A stretch of 64,000 bases of DNA from Platanthera guangdongensis (taxonomy: Eukaryota; Streptophyta; Magnoliopsida; Asparagales; Orchidaceae). The DNA is taken from NCBI GenBank assembly GCA_039583875.1, contig CM077162.1:171573220-171637219 (forward strand). The letters run 5' to 3'. The notes under the pieces were generated by a model. It saw only the letters and a program-made list of their open reading frames with translations. It had not been told where the DNA came from and did no database searches. Shown piece by piece: positions 54,641 through 64,000 of the stretch (positions within the stretch are counted from its first letter, which is position 1; the number at the start of each line of letters is the position of its first letter). The position numbers and the translations under genes were made by a program.

Positions 54641-56016
54641 ACGTGGGCACTACCTGAAGTCGTGGCCACAGAGGTAGACGGCCGAGAGGAGGCGGAGGTC
54701 GAGGATGGAGCATCACCAGAAGGCGAAGACGAGGATGTTTCTGCCAGCAGCGGTCAACAGAGTGCCGGTATGACCACAGTAAGAGTAGAGGAACTTGGAC
54801 GAACCACGCCCGCCGGAGTGGCTGCGGCCACTAGGACCCCCCCCCCCCCCCCCCCCCCCCCCTGAGCTGGTGAGCATAGGAGTCTTGGGAAGGGGGAGGC
54901 CAACAGAGGCGTTGGAGCATCGAAGTAACAGCGGCAATGCGAGCCGCATGGCATCTAAAGTAGGAGATTCCGCCTCACCCAAGATCTACTGGCGGATCAT
55001 ATCATAGGATCGAGAAGACGAGAAGATAACAAACAACCAGGAGTTCCTGGAAGTGTTTGTGCTGGTCAGCCAAGTCCGCGGAGAAGCGACGATTCTGTAG
55101 GATCTCTGCGCCAAGAGCCTGAACTTGCTGGTAAGCTGCAGTAGGAGACATGGAGGGCGGGCAAAGAGGTCCGCATAAAGAGTATAAATGCGGGACTCTG
55201 GCCCCCTTCGAATAGAGAGCATCAAGTGAAGCCAGGCGGCCTTGACCGTCTCATCATGGCGAATGATGGGAAGACACTCATCAGAGAGGCTGTTGGCGAG
55301 CCAATGCGGACAAGGGCATCACTCACATCCCAGTCATCAAATTCAGGCGAGGTACGAGGAGGAGGGTCATCGGTGAGGTGATGATGCTTGCGCTGAGAGC
55401 GAAGAAGAAAGTTGAAAGAAACGCTCCAATCGGATAGTTGGAGACAACAAGCTTAGAAAGCGTGCCAAGGTTGCCCGAAGGGGTAGGTGGAGGAGGAGCT
55501 GCGGGAGTGGTGGAGATAATGGGGTGGAGAGACCAAAAGTAGTCATAGAAAAAAGCAAGAAACCATGCGAGAAGAAGAGAAGCCGCGGGAGAGGAAAACG
55601 GAGAGCAACCCGCGCGAAACCGCAACGGTTTAAAGGAAGAAGCCGCGCGAACACTAGCGGCCAGGAAGCAGACCACGGTACAGTGGGGAAGAGGTCGCGC
55701 ATACTGAAAAGTCCGAGCGAACAGAAGAGAAGAGGAAGCAAGAAGCAGTGGCGACAACAACAAGTCGCAAGCCGGGCGAACAGAAGCAGGCCACAATGAC
55801 TAGGAGGCAGGAGCGGCTAGAAGGAATCAGATCGCGGCGACAACTAAACAGGCCGCGGCGACGAAGAGCAGCTAGAGAAGAGAAGCAAGGAGAAACAAGC
55901 CGCGCGAATAGGGTAGCGGGCAGAAGAGAAGGCAAGCCGCGAAGACAGGTCGCGTAAAGCAGGAACAAGCCGCGAGAATCAGAGAGCGCACACAATCAGG
56001 AGGAAAAGACCGTGTC
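54641..56016 (-). pseudogene. gag: D gag
   Basis: Badly decayed. A zinc-knuckle remnant (YCGHTG) lies near 54760-54790 and a stretch of homopolymer G on the coding strand precedes it (54837-54862). The amino-terminal region from about 55990 has no continuous frame, and the Arg/Ala-rich ORFs here are on both strands and not credible. Called gag by position between the PBS and protease. Confidence 0.5.
54837..54862. repeat. Poly(C) tract, 26 bp
   Basis: Uninterrupted run of 26 C (G on the D coding strand), inside the former gag of D. Capable of G-quadruplex/i-motif formation; length uncertain in any assembly. Confidence 0.9.
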
Positions 56017-56027
56017 CTCTGATACCA

Positions 56028-56375
56028 GTTAAAAGTAGCGAACATGCAACAACAAACGGATAGAATTTTGAATAATTGAAATTTTATTATCCAAAAAAGA
56101 TATCATTTACAAAGATATGACCTCCCTTTTATAAAATGGAGAGATAGATAGAGTACAAACAAACAATGTGGGACTAAACATGTACAATGCTGAGCGGCTA
56201 GAAATAAAGGAGACCGCACAGGCCGCGCGGTTAGACAGATGGGTTGGCAACTCAGCAGATAAGGACAAGCCGCAATGGGAGACCGATAGACCGCCCGGTC
56301 TCCAGGATTCTGAGTGAGACCGCCAGACCGCTCGGTCAACAAACTGCCAGATAAGACCGCAAGGCCGCCCGGTCT
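56028..56375 (-). repeat. D 5' LTR
   Basis: About 348 bp. Inverted repeats GACCGCCCGGTC (56289-56300), GACCGCTCGGTC (56326-56337) and GGCCGCCCGGTC (56363-56374) recur every 37 bp, upstream (minus strand) of TATAAAAG at 56126-56133. Confidence 0.8.
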
Positions 56376-58634
56376 CTAGGTAACACTTCCCCTACGTGTG
56401 TTAACATTATGAGTGGTCTTTCTCACATTATTAACTTGACGAGTTACATAATACCTGGGGTTAAACCAGCAATCTATAGCAAAGTGACCAACTTTGTCGC
56501 AGCACCAACAGTCAAACCTGTTGTATCTTTGCCTAAAGTTCTCCTGCTTGACCTTTTGAGAGTGTGGTCTAGCAGGGGTTGCATGCTTGGAGGTAAAAGC
56601 TTCGTGCTGATGACACTCACATGACTTCTTCTCCTTAAGAGGCTTTTCCACAACGAGTTTTACTTTTGGAGCTTTCTTGATGTTGTGACCATGACTATAA
56701 TGGCCATAGCTCTGAAGAGTGATCTCCTCATAAGGTGACTTGAAGATACTTTCACAAAAGTTCTGGGGACAGGTCCATCCTTGGTACCGAGACTTGGGCA
56801 CTACATAAATAGACCTAGCAAAGTGACTGTAGGAGGAATCAAGATCAAACTCGTTAGTTGGAAAGATAACCTTTTTGAATGAAGTTTGATCTTGAGTTTT
56901 CCCATTCTCCTTGGACAAAGCTTTCTTGACGGCCTTATTCTTTCGTTGAGCCTTATTTCTCCTAGAGGATTTACTAGGAGCACCCACATGGCCTAAGCCA
57001 GTACCTTTGGCCTGAGTAGAGAACTCAACAACAAATGGAAGGACTGTCTTGGGCTTGGAGAAACTTTCAACAAATTTCTTTTCAGCTGTAGGTTGTTCTT
57101 CCAATTCCTCTATGATTTTCTCCTTCAGATCTAGGTGCTCGAGAGCCTTATTATATTCTTCAATTGTAGCATTGAAATTCTCTATGAGTGAGTCCATCTT
57201 TATGACTTCCTCTCTCAAAGTGCTCTCTTCAGTCTTGAGAGATTTAATCTCCTTGGCCTGAGTTTCCACAACTTTTCGACATTTGTCGTAAGCCTTGATT
57301 AACTCTTTATATTGAGCCATGAGTTCAGACTCATCATCAGAAGAGCATTCCTCATGATCATGGTTAGAAGCATCTGATTCCGAGAGAGGAGTGTGAGAGT
57401 TTACCTTCCCAGTGTACTGGGGCTCTTCTTCCTCGTCTTTATGTGCCATTAGACCAAAGTAGGCTTCCTCTTCCTCACTTGACTCAGATGAGTCAGAGTC
57501 ACTGAGAGTTTTGGCCTTCTTGGCTACCAGGCTTCTTTCAGTTTTCTTCTTACTATAAGAAGATTTCTTCTCCTCTCTTCTTCCACCCTCCTTCTTCTTG
57601 TGAGGGCATTCAGCTATGAGATGTCCTGGCTTATTGCAACAATAACAAACAATGTCAGAAGAAATATGTTTGTTCTGTTTAGAATGATACCTATCTTGGC
57701 AACTCGATCCTTTCTTGTGACGATCACCATCATGACGTGATCTTCTGAACGAGTCATCTTTGCCTCTCCACTATTTCTTCTTGTTCAAGAACTTATTGAA
57801 CTGCCTTGAAAGAAGAAGAAACTCTCCTTTAGATAGCTTTGAGCCTGAGGTACTTGGCTCTGAAGCTTCTTCTTCACACTCTTCCTATGTGGGGGCAGGA
57901 GATGCAGCTTTTGACTTCCTTGGGATTTCTGCCTTTAAAGCGACAGACTTCTCCTTGGATGAAGACCGACACTTCTCTTCTTCAGCTTTTCTTGAATTTA
58001 TTTGTAGCTCATAGGACATAAGCTTTCCAAAGAGATTTTGAGGGCCTGTCTCTGCCAGCTTACCAAACTCCCGGATTGCACAGACTTTGTTGTCTCATTC
58101 CTTAGTCAGGGACCTTTGAAATTTATCATTCAGTTCTCCTTTAGTGAAGACCCTACCATAGACTCTTAGGTCGTTGACAATCTTGAAGAAGCGTTTAAAT
58201 GTATCAGCAATTGAATCCTTGGGACGTTGCCTGAATGCCTCATATTTCTGATTCAGGAGGGATCTCCTGTCATCCCTAACCTCTTCAGTACCTTCCATCA
58301 AGACGATGAGAGACTGCCACATTTCCTTGGCGGATTGACAGTGAATCAGATTCTGCAACATAGAGTCATCGACTGCACTTGCGATGATATTTTTGGCTTA
58401 CTTATCTAAAGAGACAAGTGCAATCTCATGCTTATCAAGATCCATTAGTTTCTTTGGGACTTCCTTGGTGGGATCAATAGTAAAGACCGTCATAGGAACA
58501 AAGGGTCCTTCTTCCACAATCATAAAGATTCTTGAATCCACAGCTTGAATGAAAAATTTAATTCTTTTTTTCCACATGGGAAAGTTTGTCTTTGTGCATA
58601 AAGAAAGATTAGCAAAATCCTTGGCTCTTTCCAT
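56376..58634 (-). pseudogene. gag: C gag (3' tail displaced by D)
   Basis: ATG 58634 (MERAKDFANLSLCTKT). The capsid-like region runs through WQSLIVLMEGTEEVRDD; nonsense codons at about 58398, 58095 (Trp-to-TGA), 57884 and 57770 lie in one mostly continuous frame. CCHC knuckle 1 CYCCNKPGHLIAEC at about 57607-57655, acidic Ser-rich segment, coiled coil (57050-57330) and CCHC knuckle 2 CWCCDKVGHFAIDC at about 56460-56505. The frame reaches the D insertion; the last codons are at 51046-51140, ending WVPKAN and TGA, just before GAATGCAGG and protease. Two knuckles, as in family A. Confidence 0.88.
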
Positions 58635-58717
58635 GCTTGTATCACTCGAAAGACAACTAGGGGAAGATCTGTTAAAGGTGTTAACCTTTTGATGAACAAT
58701 CTCCCTCTGATATCAAT

Positions 58718-60607
58718 TGAAAATTTTTAAGTTGTCTACCTAAATCACCTAGAGGGGGTGAATATGTGAGTTCTGCGTCTTTTTACGGAATAACAATTTG
58801 AGCGAGCGATGCACAGAAAATAAACAAGCATACACAGACAACACCAAGAATAATAGTGGTTCCCCAACCTTGGGTACATCCACTTTCCACCTCACCGATC
58901 TAGCAACGCACTAGACTTGGCTACTCCACTATTCTCGGATTGCAAACAATTCTACCACTCTGAACAAAGTTCCTACAACTCGATCCCTCAAAACAGGATC
59001 TACACTCGGAAGAGAACCTTCCTACAAAAATTTTGGAGAACAAAGCTCCTACTACTCGAAGAAGAATCTCCTATAAGAACAAAATGATTTACAGAGAAAA
59101 ATATACAAACTGTATTATTCCAGATCTGAATCTTCAGTCCTTCTTCCTTCTTAAACTTTGAAGCTCTGTCAGAAATAGATCAAAGAAGACAAGGCTAAAT
59201 CTCTGGATCTGAAAACTTTGGACTCAGTACGATCAAGGAAAGAATTTGTTGGTGTAGAAAATCTTGATCTGTTGAATCTCTTGTTCTGAATCTCTGGATC
59301 GAAAGCAGATCGGTGATGAACGTGATGAACATCCGCGGCTCCCGATTTAGAAAGAGAATTTGCGATTAAGAATACTTAGGTTTTTCTTCTTAGGGTTGGT
59401 CGAATAATATAAGACCTTTTATAGGACTTGTCCAACATTCATAATCACATTAAATACATGCCACGTGGACCAATCAAGTGCTAATCATATTTGAAATTAC
59501 TTCTGTAGGGGCTTAAGAAAAATTCAGAAATCTATACTGCATTTCTTGAGAGAGTTACTTGTAGTCGAGAAGAAGTTTTCTGTTTCTCGAGAAGAATTAT
59601 GAAGTTCTCGAGAAAAGTACTTGGGAAAAATGTGGAGGTGGAATTCAGCTATCTTGAGAATGAAAGTAAGTACTCGAGAAGAATAACTTTTTGTTCTCGA
59701 GAACAAGTATCCTGGTACTCGAGAACAAGGAAACATCTCGAGAAAGAGTTCTGACTCTCGAGATGAGTATTCAAGGTTTCGAGAAAAGGTTTCTGGTTCT
59801 CGAGAACTATACAAGGCTATCTCGAGAAAAGTCTTTGGCTTCTTGAGAAAAAAACTTGGTAAAAATGTAAAGGTGGAATTTAGGTATCTCGAGAAAGAGA
59901 AGAAGTACTCGAGAAAATTGAACTTCTGTTCTCGCGAAAATTATTCTGTTACTCGAGAGGAATAATGCATCTCGAGAAAATAAACTTTTTACTCGAGAAG
60001 AGAATCTGTTACGCGAGAAAAGACTTCTAGTTCTCGATAAGTAATACTGACCTTTTCGAGAAATAACATGTGGTTTCTCGAGAAAAAGACTTAGAAAAAT
60101 ATTTTTATTGGAAATGAGGTAACTCAAGAAGGAGTCATGGAGTACTCGAGTACTCATGGCTTTCTCGAGAACAACACTAAGCTTTCTCGAGAACAGCTTC
60201 TGCAACTCGAGTACATGACTGATCTCACTCGAGTATAAACTTAAGTTCTACTCGAGTACAAAAGATCCTACTCGAGAAAAATACTTAGCAATTTTTTTGA
60301 AAGTCTGAAAACTTATTTTCTTCAATAAATTCAGCAACCAACTTTTCTCATATGACTTTAGTGCTTGAAAAAGAAGTGTGTCCCAATAGAGAGTCTACAC
60401 ATGAGTGAACACCATCAATCATATAATGAGGGATTACATTGTATAGTTCTGTGTTTGGTGACTCATTGTAGTCTGACATTGATCTACACTTGACAAATAT
60501 ATCTTGCAAACACTCAACTAGAAAGGACATCAAATATAAACTTAGTTCATCTTAGTTCAAGGGTGACTTCATACAAATCCGGATTATTGTGGATGTAATA
60601 CCCAACA
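58718..60607 (-). repeat. C 5' LTR
   Basis: 1890 bp, TGTTGGGTAT at 60607 to TTTTCA at 58718. U3 palindromes 59544-60285, TATA (TATAAAA) at 59417-59423, conserved U5 hairpin 58856-58883 and terminal box with GAGGGGGTGAATA. Same length as the 3' LTR. Confidence 0.95.
59544..60285. repeat. U3 palindrome array of C (TCTCGAGA / ACTCGAGT) at about 21 bp pitch
   Basis: About 30 CTCGAG-centred palindromes. Consecutive core starts 59652, 59672, 59695, 59717, 59736, 59756, 59777, 59798 and 59820 step by 20, 23, 22, 19, 20, 21, 21 and 22 bp. The mirrored array is in the 3' LTR (about 43655-44390). Linkers are A/T-rich and mostly unrelated. Confidence 0.92.
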
Positions 60608-61140
60608 GGTGCCAACCCCCGAGAGGATCTGCTCATCCAGGCTCCCACTAGTGGATGAGTCGAATGTGCCTCGGTGGAGAGAAGGTGCCAACCCCGAGAG
60701 GATCTCCTCACCCAGGCTCTCACTACCTGGTGGGTCGAATGTGCCTCGGTGGTGAGAAGGTTCCACCCTCGAGAGAATCTCCTCATTCAGGCTCCTACTA
60801 GCTGGATTGGTCGAATGTGCCTCGGTGGAGAGAATGTGCGAACCCCGAGAGGATCTCCTCACCCAGGCTCTCACTAGCTGGATGGGTCGAATGTGCCTCG
60901 GTGGAGAGAAGGTGCCAATCCCCCGAGAGGATCTCCTCACACAGGTTCGCACTAGCTGGATGGGTCAAATGTGTCTCAGTGGAGAGTAAGTTCCAACCCC
61001 GACAGTATCTCCTCACCCAAGCTCTCACTAGCTGGATGGGTCGAATGTGCCTCGATGGAGATAAGGTGCCAACCCCCGAGAGGATCTCCTCACCCTGACT
61101 CTCACTAGCTGGATGAGTCGAATATGCCTCGGTGGAGAGT
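60608..61140. repeat. E minisatellite, right block
   Basis: About seven units of the same roughly 76-bp repeat as 41371-42828, continuing it after element C. It ends in a unique 140-bp stretch with a purine-rich tract (GAAAAGAGCTGGGA, about 61265-61277) before the 3' LTR. Confidence 0.93.
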
Positions 61141-61453
61141 AGGTCCCTTTAGTTGGCATGGCAGGTTGACCCCTCGGAGAGGCCAAGTATTTTCGGTACC
61201 AAGAGTGCTACAATCAGCGAATACGTTGCGTTGGAGGTTTCTTTCCGAGCGTGGAACTCGCTCGAAAAGAGCTGGGATTGTGTACAACCTCGTATTTGCG
61301 GAGTGGGGTCCCCAGGATGTCGTAAGACTTGCTACACATTTTTAATATTTTTAAGGGTTTTGCACTCCTGTGGGCCAATTTATTGTTGATCTGCTTGATA
61401 TACTAGTAGAGGGAGGAAAAACTTGCCTAGCTTGCGAGTGCTTGGAGTACTCT

Positions 61454-62060
61454 TCAGGGGGCGAGTGCGGTGGAAGGTCGACACCCGCCGCGGCCCCTCT
61501 TAAGGGGGTGAGTGCAGCGGGAGGCCGGCACTCGCCCCAGCCTTATTCAAGGGGGCGGGTGCGGCGGGAGGCCGACACCCGCCCCAGCCACTCTTCACGG
61601 GGCGAGTGCAACGGGAGGCCGGCACTCGCCCCGGCCTTATTCTAGGGGGCGGGTGCGGCGGGAGGCCGGCACCCGCCCAAACCCCTCTTCAGGGGGCGAA
61701 TGCAGCGGGAGGCCGACACTCGCCCCAGCCATGTTCTAGGGGGCGGGAGCGGCGGGAGGTTGGCACCCGCCCCGGCCCCTCTTCAGGGGTGCGAGTGCGG
61801 CGGGAGGCCGGCACACGCCCCAGCCTTGTTCTACGGGGCGGGTGCGGCGGGATGCCGGTACCCGCCCCGGCCCCTCTTCATGGGGCGAGTGCGGCTGGAG
61901 GCCGGCACTTTCCACGACCTTGTTCTAGGAGGCGGGTGCGGCAGGAGGGCGGCACCCTCCCCGACCCCTCCTCAGGGGGCGAGTGCGGCGGGAGGCCAAC
62001 ACCCGCCCCGGCCAGTTTTAGGGGGCAGGTCCGGCGCGAGGCCGACACCCTCCCCGGACC
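61454..62060. repeat. GC-rich 47-bp hairpin array, E 3' LTR
   Basis: About 13 units with alternating GGGGCGAGTG/CACTCGCCCC and GGGGCGGGTG/CACCCGCCCC stems, as in the 5' LTR, with more decay at the right end. Reading frames across it are artefacts. Confidence 0.88.
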
Positions 62061-62129
62061 TAGTGCTCGTCCGGCTTGAGCAGCTCGCCCGGCTTGAGCA
62101 GCTCGCCCGGCTTGAGGTTCTCCTATTTT

Positions 62130-63145
62130 TAGGGATGAGCATGAAAAACCGCAAACCGCAAAAACCTCCCGCACCGCAAAAACCGCACCGATTTTTAAAC
62201 CACACCGCGTAGTTTAGGTGCGGTGCGGTTTTGAACTTTTACAAACCGAGCGCGGTTTGGTGCGGTGCGGTTTTTGGATTTTGAAAACCGCAAAAACCGC
62301 ACCGCACCGAATATGTTGTGTATTTGAATTTTTATAATTATGTGACGTCATATTTAAGTATATTAATTAAAGGTTGATATATTTATACGATATATTACCG
62401 TTAGAGTTATTATAATTAGGTGAGATATTTTGCTGAATCATCTATTCCACACACACTATAGTGGAATAAGAGTTTAAACTATAAGGAAAACACGTTGTAC
62501 GCATTAGTGGGAATATGCCAAGATATGACACAATGGCGACAGATGATCCATATAGCCGACCACACTATAGTGGGATAAAAGTTTGAGTGTTGTTGTATCT
62601 CTTCCACACATAGATAATTTGGATAGTAATTTGAACAGTCTCTTAGTTTTAATAATCCAAGTTAAAATAAAATATTGCATAAGAAGTGTTGATATATAAG
62701 AATGAATGAATCTCCTGCAACAAAGTTTAGTGTGAAAATATTTGTTTATAAAACATGATATTCACAAGATAATATATAGTTCATAAGTTGGTATAACATC
62801 TCCAAAAAAAGACAAACAACTGCATCAAATTTTATGAAAATGAAATCACCTGTTGTAAGAAAATGATGTAATTTAATATAATAAAGAGAGAAAAACAGCA
62901 AAACATAAAAGAACTCATAAATTATTAAGCAACATCCATAGTTCTGATGGTTACTTGTAGTCTATGTAAAATACATGTTAAAAAGCGCACTGAAACCGCA
63001 ATCGCACCGCAAAAAAACGCACCAAACTGAAACCGCACCGCATAATTTCGATGCGGTGCGGTTTTGCTCGGGCAAAAACTGAGCCCTTACGGTGCGGTTG
63101 CGGTTTGGGCCAAAACCGCATCAAACCGCACCGTGCACACCCCTA
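62130..63145. mobile_element. hAT-type non-autonomous element (MITE), 1016 bp
   Basis: Terminal inverted repeats TAGGGATGAGCA and TGCACACCCCTA (two mismatches), 8-bp TSD CCTATTTT at 62122-62129 and 63146-63153. The E 5' LTR shows the uninserted site (GCTATTTTGCCCCTGG, about 27813-27828). Both subterminal regions are packed with ACCGCACCGC/GCGGTGCGGT repeats in both orientations, the usual binding-site style of hAT ends. The AT-rich middle has no ORF, so it needs an outside transposase. Confidence 0.9.
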
Positions 63146-63205
63146 CCTATTTTTCCCCTGGTGGGTTGCAAATAGTTGTTCAGAACATCGGAGTTTGGCT
63201 GTTAG

Positions 63206-64000
63206 TGTAACGCCCAAAAACTCAAAAAGGAACAGATAGCGTTTTAAGACCAATTTGGTGCCTGAATAGGTTCACATAGCCTGTGACACGGGCGTGTCCC
63301 GGGCCGTGTCATGCTATGAGTTCGACGAATTTTCGTGAGGTCGATGAAATGCATTCGACGATCCTCAGAGTCAAGCCAGGTCGGGCACACGGCTTGGGAC
63401 ACGGGCGTGTCTCATGGTCGTGTCCTGCTCAACGTCAGCAGGGCGGTGTCGAGTGAGGTACATGGCCTGGAACACGGACGTGTGCTGATTGACACGGGCT
63501 TGTCAAATGTTGACACGGGCGTGTCTAAGCCCATGTCCTGGTCGGGATGCGACGGTTTATTATGTTTCTTGAGGAACACGCCCTGTGACACGGGCGTGTC
63601 ATAGGCTGACACGGGCGTGTCAAGTAGTACATGGGCGTGTCTGAGCCCGTGTCCTGTTCTGCGTTCGACGATCGTGTTCAGATCGTGAGACACGACCTGT
63701 GATACGGGCGTGTCACAAGCCGTGTTCGGCCCGGGAACGTGATTTTCAGGGCGATTCATGGCCGTTCATTTCCTTCAAATAGGATCCAACGACCTAGAGA
63801 TCTCCTTGCTATTATAAGGCCGAGAGTTGAGGGTTAAACACTCATTTATCTTAGGTCATTCTCTTTCTAGAGAGTTAGAGAGTGGGGAGAGCAAGGAAGA
63901 AGGAGAAGGAGGAATTCGGCAGCCAGTGGAGCTTCAGTGCCCCAAATCGCGAGCCGAGTCCAGATCCGTGGAGGCGAGGCCATTGCGGTGCTTTTCATCC
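63206..64000 (+). mobile_element. Element F: start of another LTR element, truncated by the window
   Basis: Begins TGTAACGCCC, a common plant gypsy LTR start, inside the E 3' LTR after GTTAG (probable TSD, other copy outside). A palindrome-like array of GACACGGGCGTGTC fills 63285-63714; a TATA-like TTATAAGG is at 63812-63819 and a leader follows. No coding region seen; LTR or solo LTR cannot be decided. Confidence 0.7.
63285..63714. repeat. Palindrome-like array in F (GACACG-GG-CGTGTC)
   Basis: Cores near 63285, 63399, 63472, 63491, 63512, 63587, 63608, 63629 and 63701. Adjacent ones step 19, 21, 21 and 21 bp. Intermixed are TTCGACGA motifs (about 63321, 63352, 63664), the same half-site as in element B. 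Confidence 0.82.

Larger units (their letters stand above)
51141..56375 (-). mobile_element. Element D: degenerate Ty1/copia retrotransposon inside C gag
   Basis: About 5.2 kb, minus strand. LTRs 51141-51508 and about 56028-56375; PBS complement CTCTGATACCA at 56017-56027; polypurine tract next to 51509 (GAGGGGGAG on minus). It carries the remains of gag and pol but no extra ORF after pol. The right LTR lacks the last roughly 15 bp seen in the left LTR. The LTRs have clustered GACCG-NN-CGGTC inverted repeats upstream of TATAAAAG (56126-56133, minus). This is a different copia lineage from A-C. Confidence 0.9.
42829..60607 (-). mobile_element. Element C: complete Sirevirus-like Ty1/copia retrotransposon, with element D nested in it
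   Basis: 17,779 bp including D (51141 to about 56375), so about 12.5 kb of its own. LTRs 42829-44718 and 58718-60607, each 1890 bp. Gag 58634 to 56376 plus a tail at 51046-51140, pol 47915-51045, spacer array 47716-47822, ORF2 44938-47422. PBS-like TATCAGAGGGAG at 58702-58715. It is inserted in the E minisatellite. Confidence 0.95.
61279..63205 (+). repeat. E 3' LTR (split by a hAT MITE and element F)
   Basis: Starts TGTGTACAACC at 61279. It aligns with 24830-25512 and 27666-27868 of the 5' LTR, including the sentence-like landmark CTTGATATACTAGTAG and the GC hairpin array (61454-62060). It is interrupted by the MITE at 62130-63145 and cut at 63205 by F; the remaining roughly 340 bp lie beyond the window. 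Confidence 0.8.
24830..64000 (+). mobile_element. Element E: gag-only Ty3/gypsy-type element (TR-GAG-like), multiply interrupted
   Basis: Own sequence is roughly 24830-25512, 27666-27868, 40038-42828, 60613-62129 and 63154-63205, about 5.2 kb seen. It comprises a 5' LTR with GC-rich hairpin array, a leader, a broken gag (40435-41370), a roughly 76-bp minisatellite where pol should be, a short tail and a 3' LTR from about 61279. No protease, RT, integrase or RNase H motif remains, so it would have depended on a partner element. Insertions: G and B in the 5' LTR, C in the minisatellite, a hAT MITE and F in the 3' LTR. The TSD of E itself cannot be checked because the 3' LTR runs past the window. 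Confidence 0.75.

Noticed and set aside
53121..56000. Arg/Gly-rich plus-strand ORFs across element D
   Set aside because: Antisense of the decayed D gag and integrase; no motif of their own.

Overview
This window is plant nuclear DNA, almost certainly from a large, transposon-dense flowering-plant genome. I find no intact host gene, rRNA, tRNA or CRISPR array. Nearly all of the 64 kb is a nest of LTR retrotransposons plus one small DNA transposon, inserted into each other and into a decayed Mutator-like/host remnant. Most boundaries are fixed by matching target-site duplications (TSDs) and paired LTRs.

Layout. (1) 1-21500: element A1, a Ty1/copia Sirevirus-like element on the minus strand whose 3' end lies off the left edge. 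Sister copy A2 (5405-18083, plus strand, complete, TSD AATAC) is inserted inside its gag. (2) 21501-24829: decayed remnants, with a FAR1/MULE transposase-like pseudogene on plus and a Ulp1 (C48) protease pseudogene on minus. (3) 24830 to about 63205: element E, a gag-only Ty3/gypsy-type element (TR-GAG-like) on plus, with a roughly 76-bp minisatellite where pol would be. Its 5' LTR holds solo LTR G (25513-27660, TSD CGACA) and complete element B (27874-40032, minus, TSD TGTTG). Its minisatellite holds complete element C (42829-60607, minus), which itself holds a degenerate copia element D (51141 to about 56375). Its 3' LTR holds a hAT-type MITE (62130-63145, 8-bp TSD) and the start of a further LTR, F (63206 to the window end).

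A, B and C are related 12-13 kb families. Each has gag, then pol, then a spacer made of short CG-centred palindromes, then a TATA box, then an extra ORF (called ORF2 here), then a polypurine tract and the 3' LTR. The palindrome differs by family: GTGTCGACAC in A, TCGTCGA...TTCGACGA in B, TCTCGAGA or ACTCGAGT in C. The same palindromes fill the U3 region of that family's own LTRs. In A and C, and less cleanly in B, they repeat at about 19-23 bp, close to two DNA turns. LTRs G, F and D and the LTR of E carry their own unrelated inverted-repeat arrays, also upstream of a TATA box, and G and F show about 20-21 bp pitch. My lead hypothesis is that ORF2 has its own promoter and that the LTR and ORF2 promoter share a palindromic operator, possibly bound by an element-encoded or host dimeric protein. 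Palindromes in U3 of maize Sireviruses, associated with siRNA targeting, have been reported (recalled from memory). The regular pitch, the duplicate array at an internal ORF2 promoter, the translated array inside B gag and the recurrence across unrelated families are what look new to me.

All coding regions are damaged to some degree. B is the least damaged: two LTRs of equal length (1523 bp) and no frameshift in gag or ORF2, only nonsense codons. A2, D and the gag of E are the most damaged.
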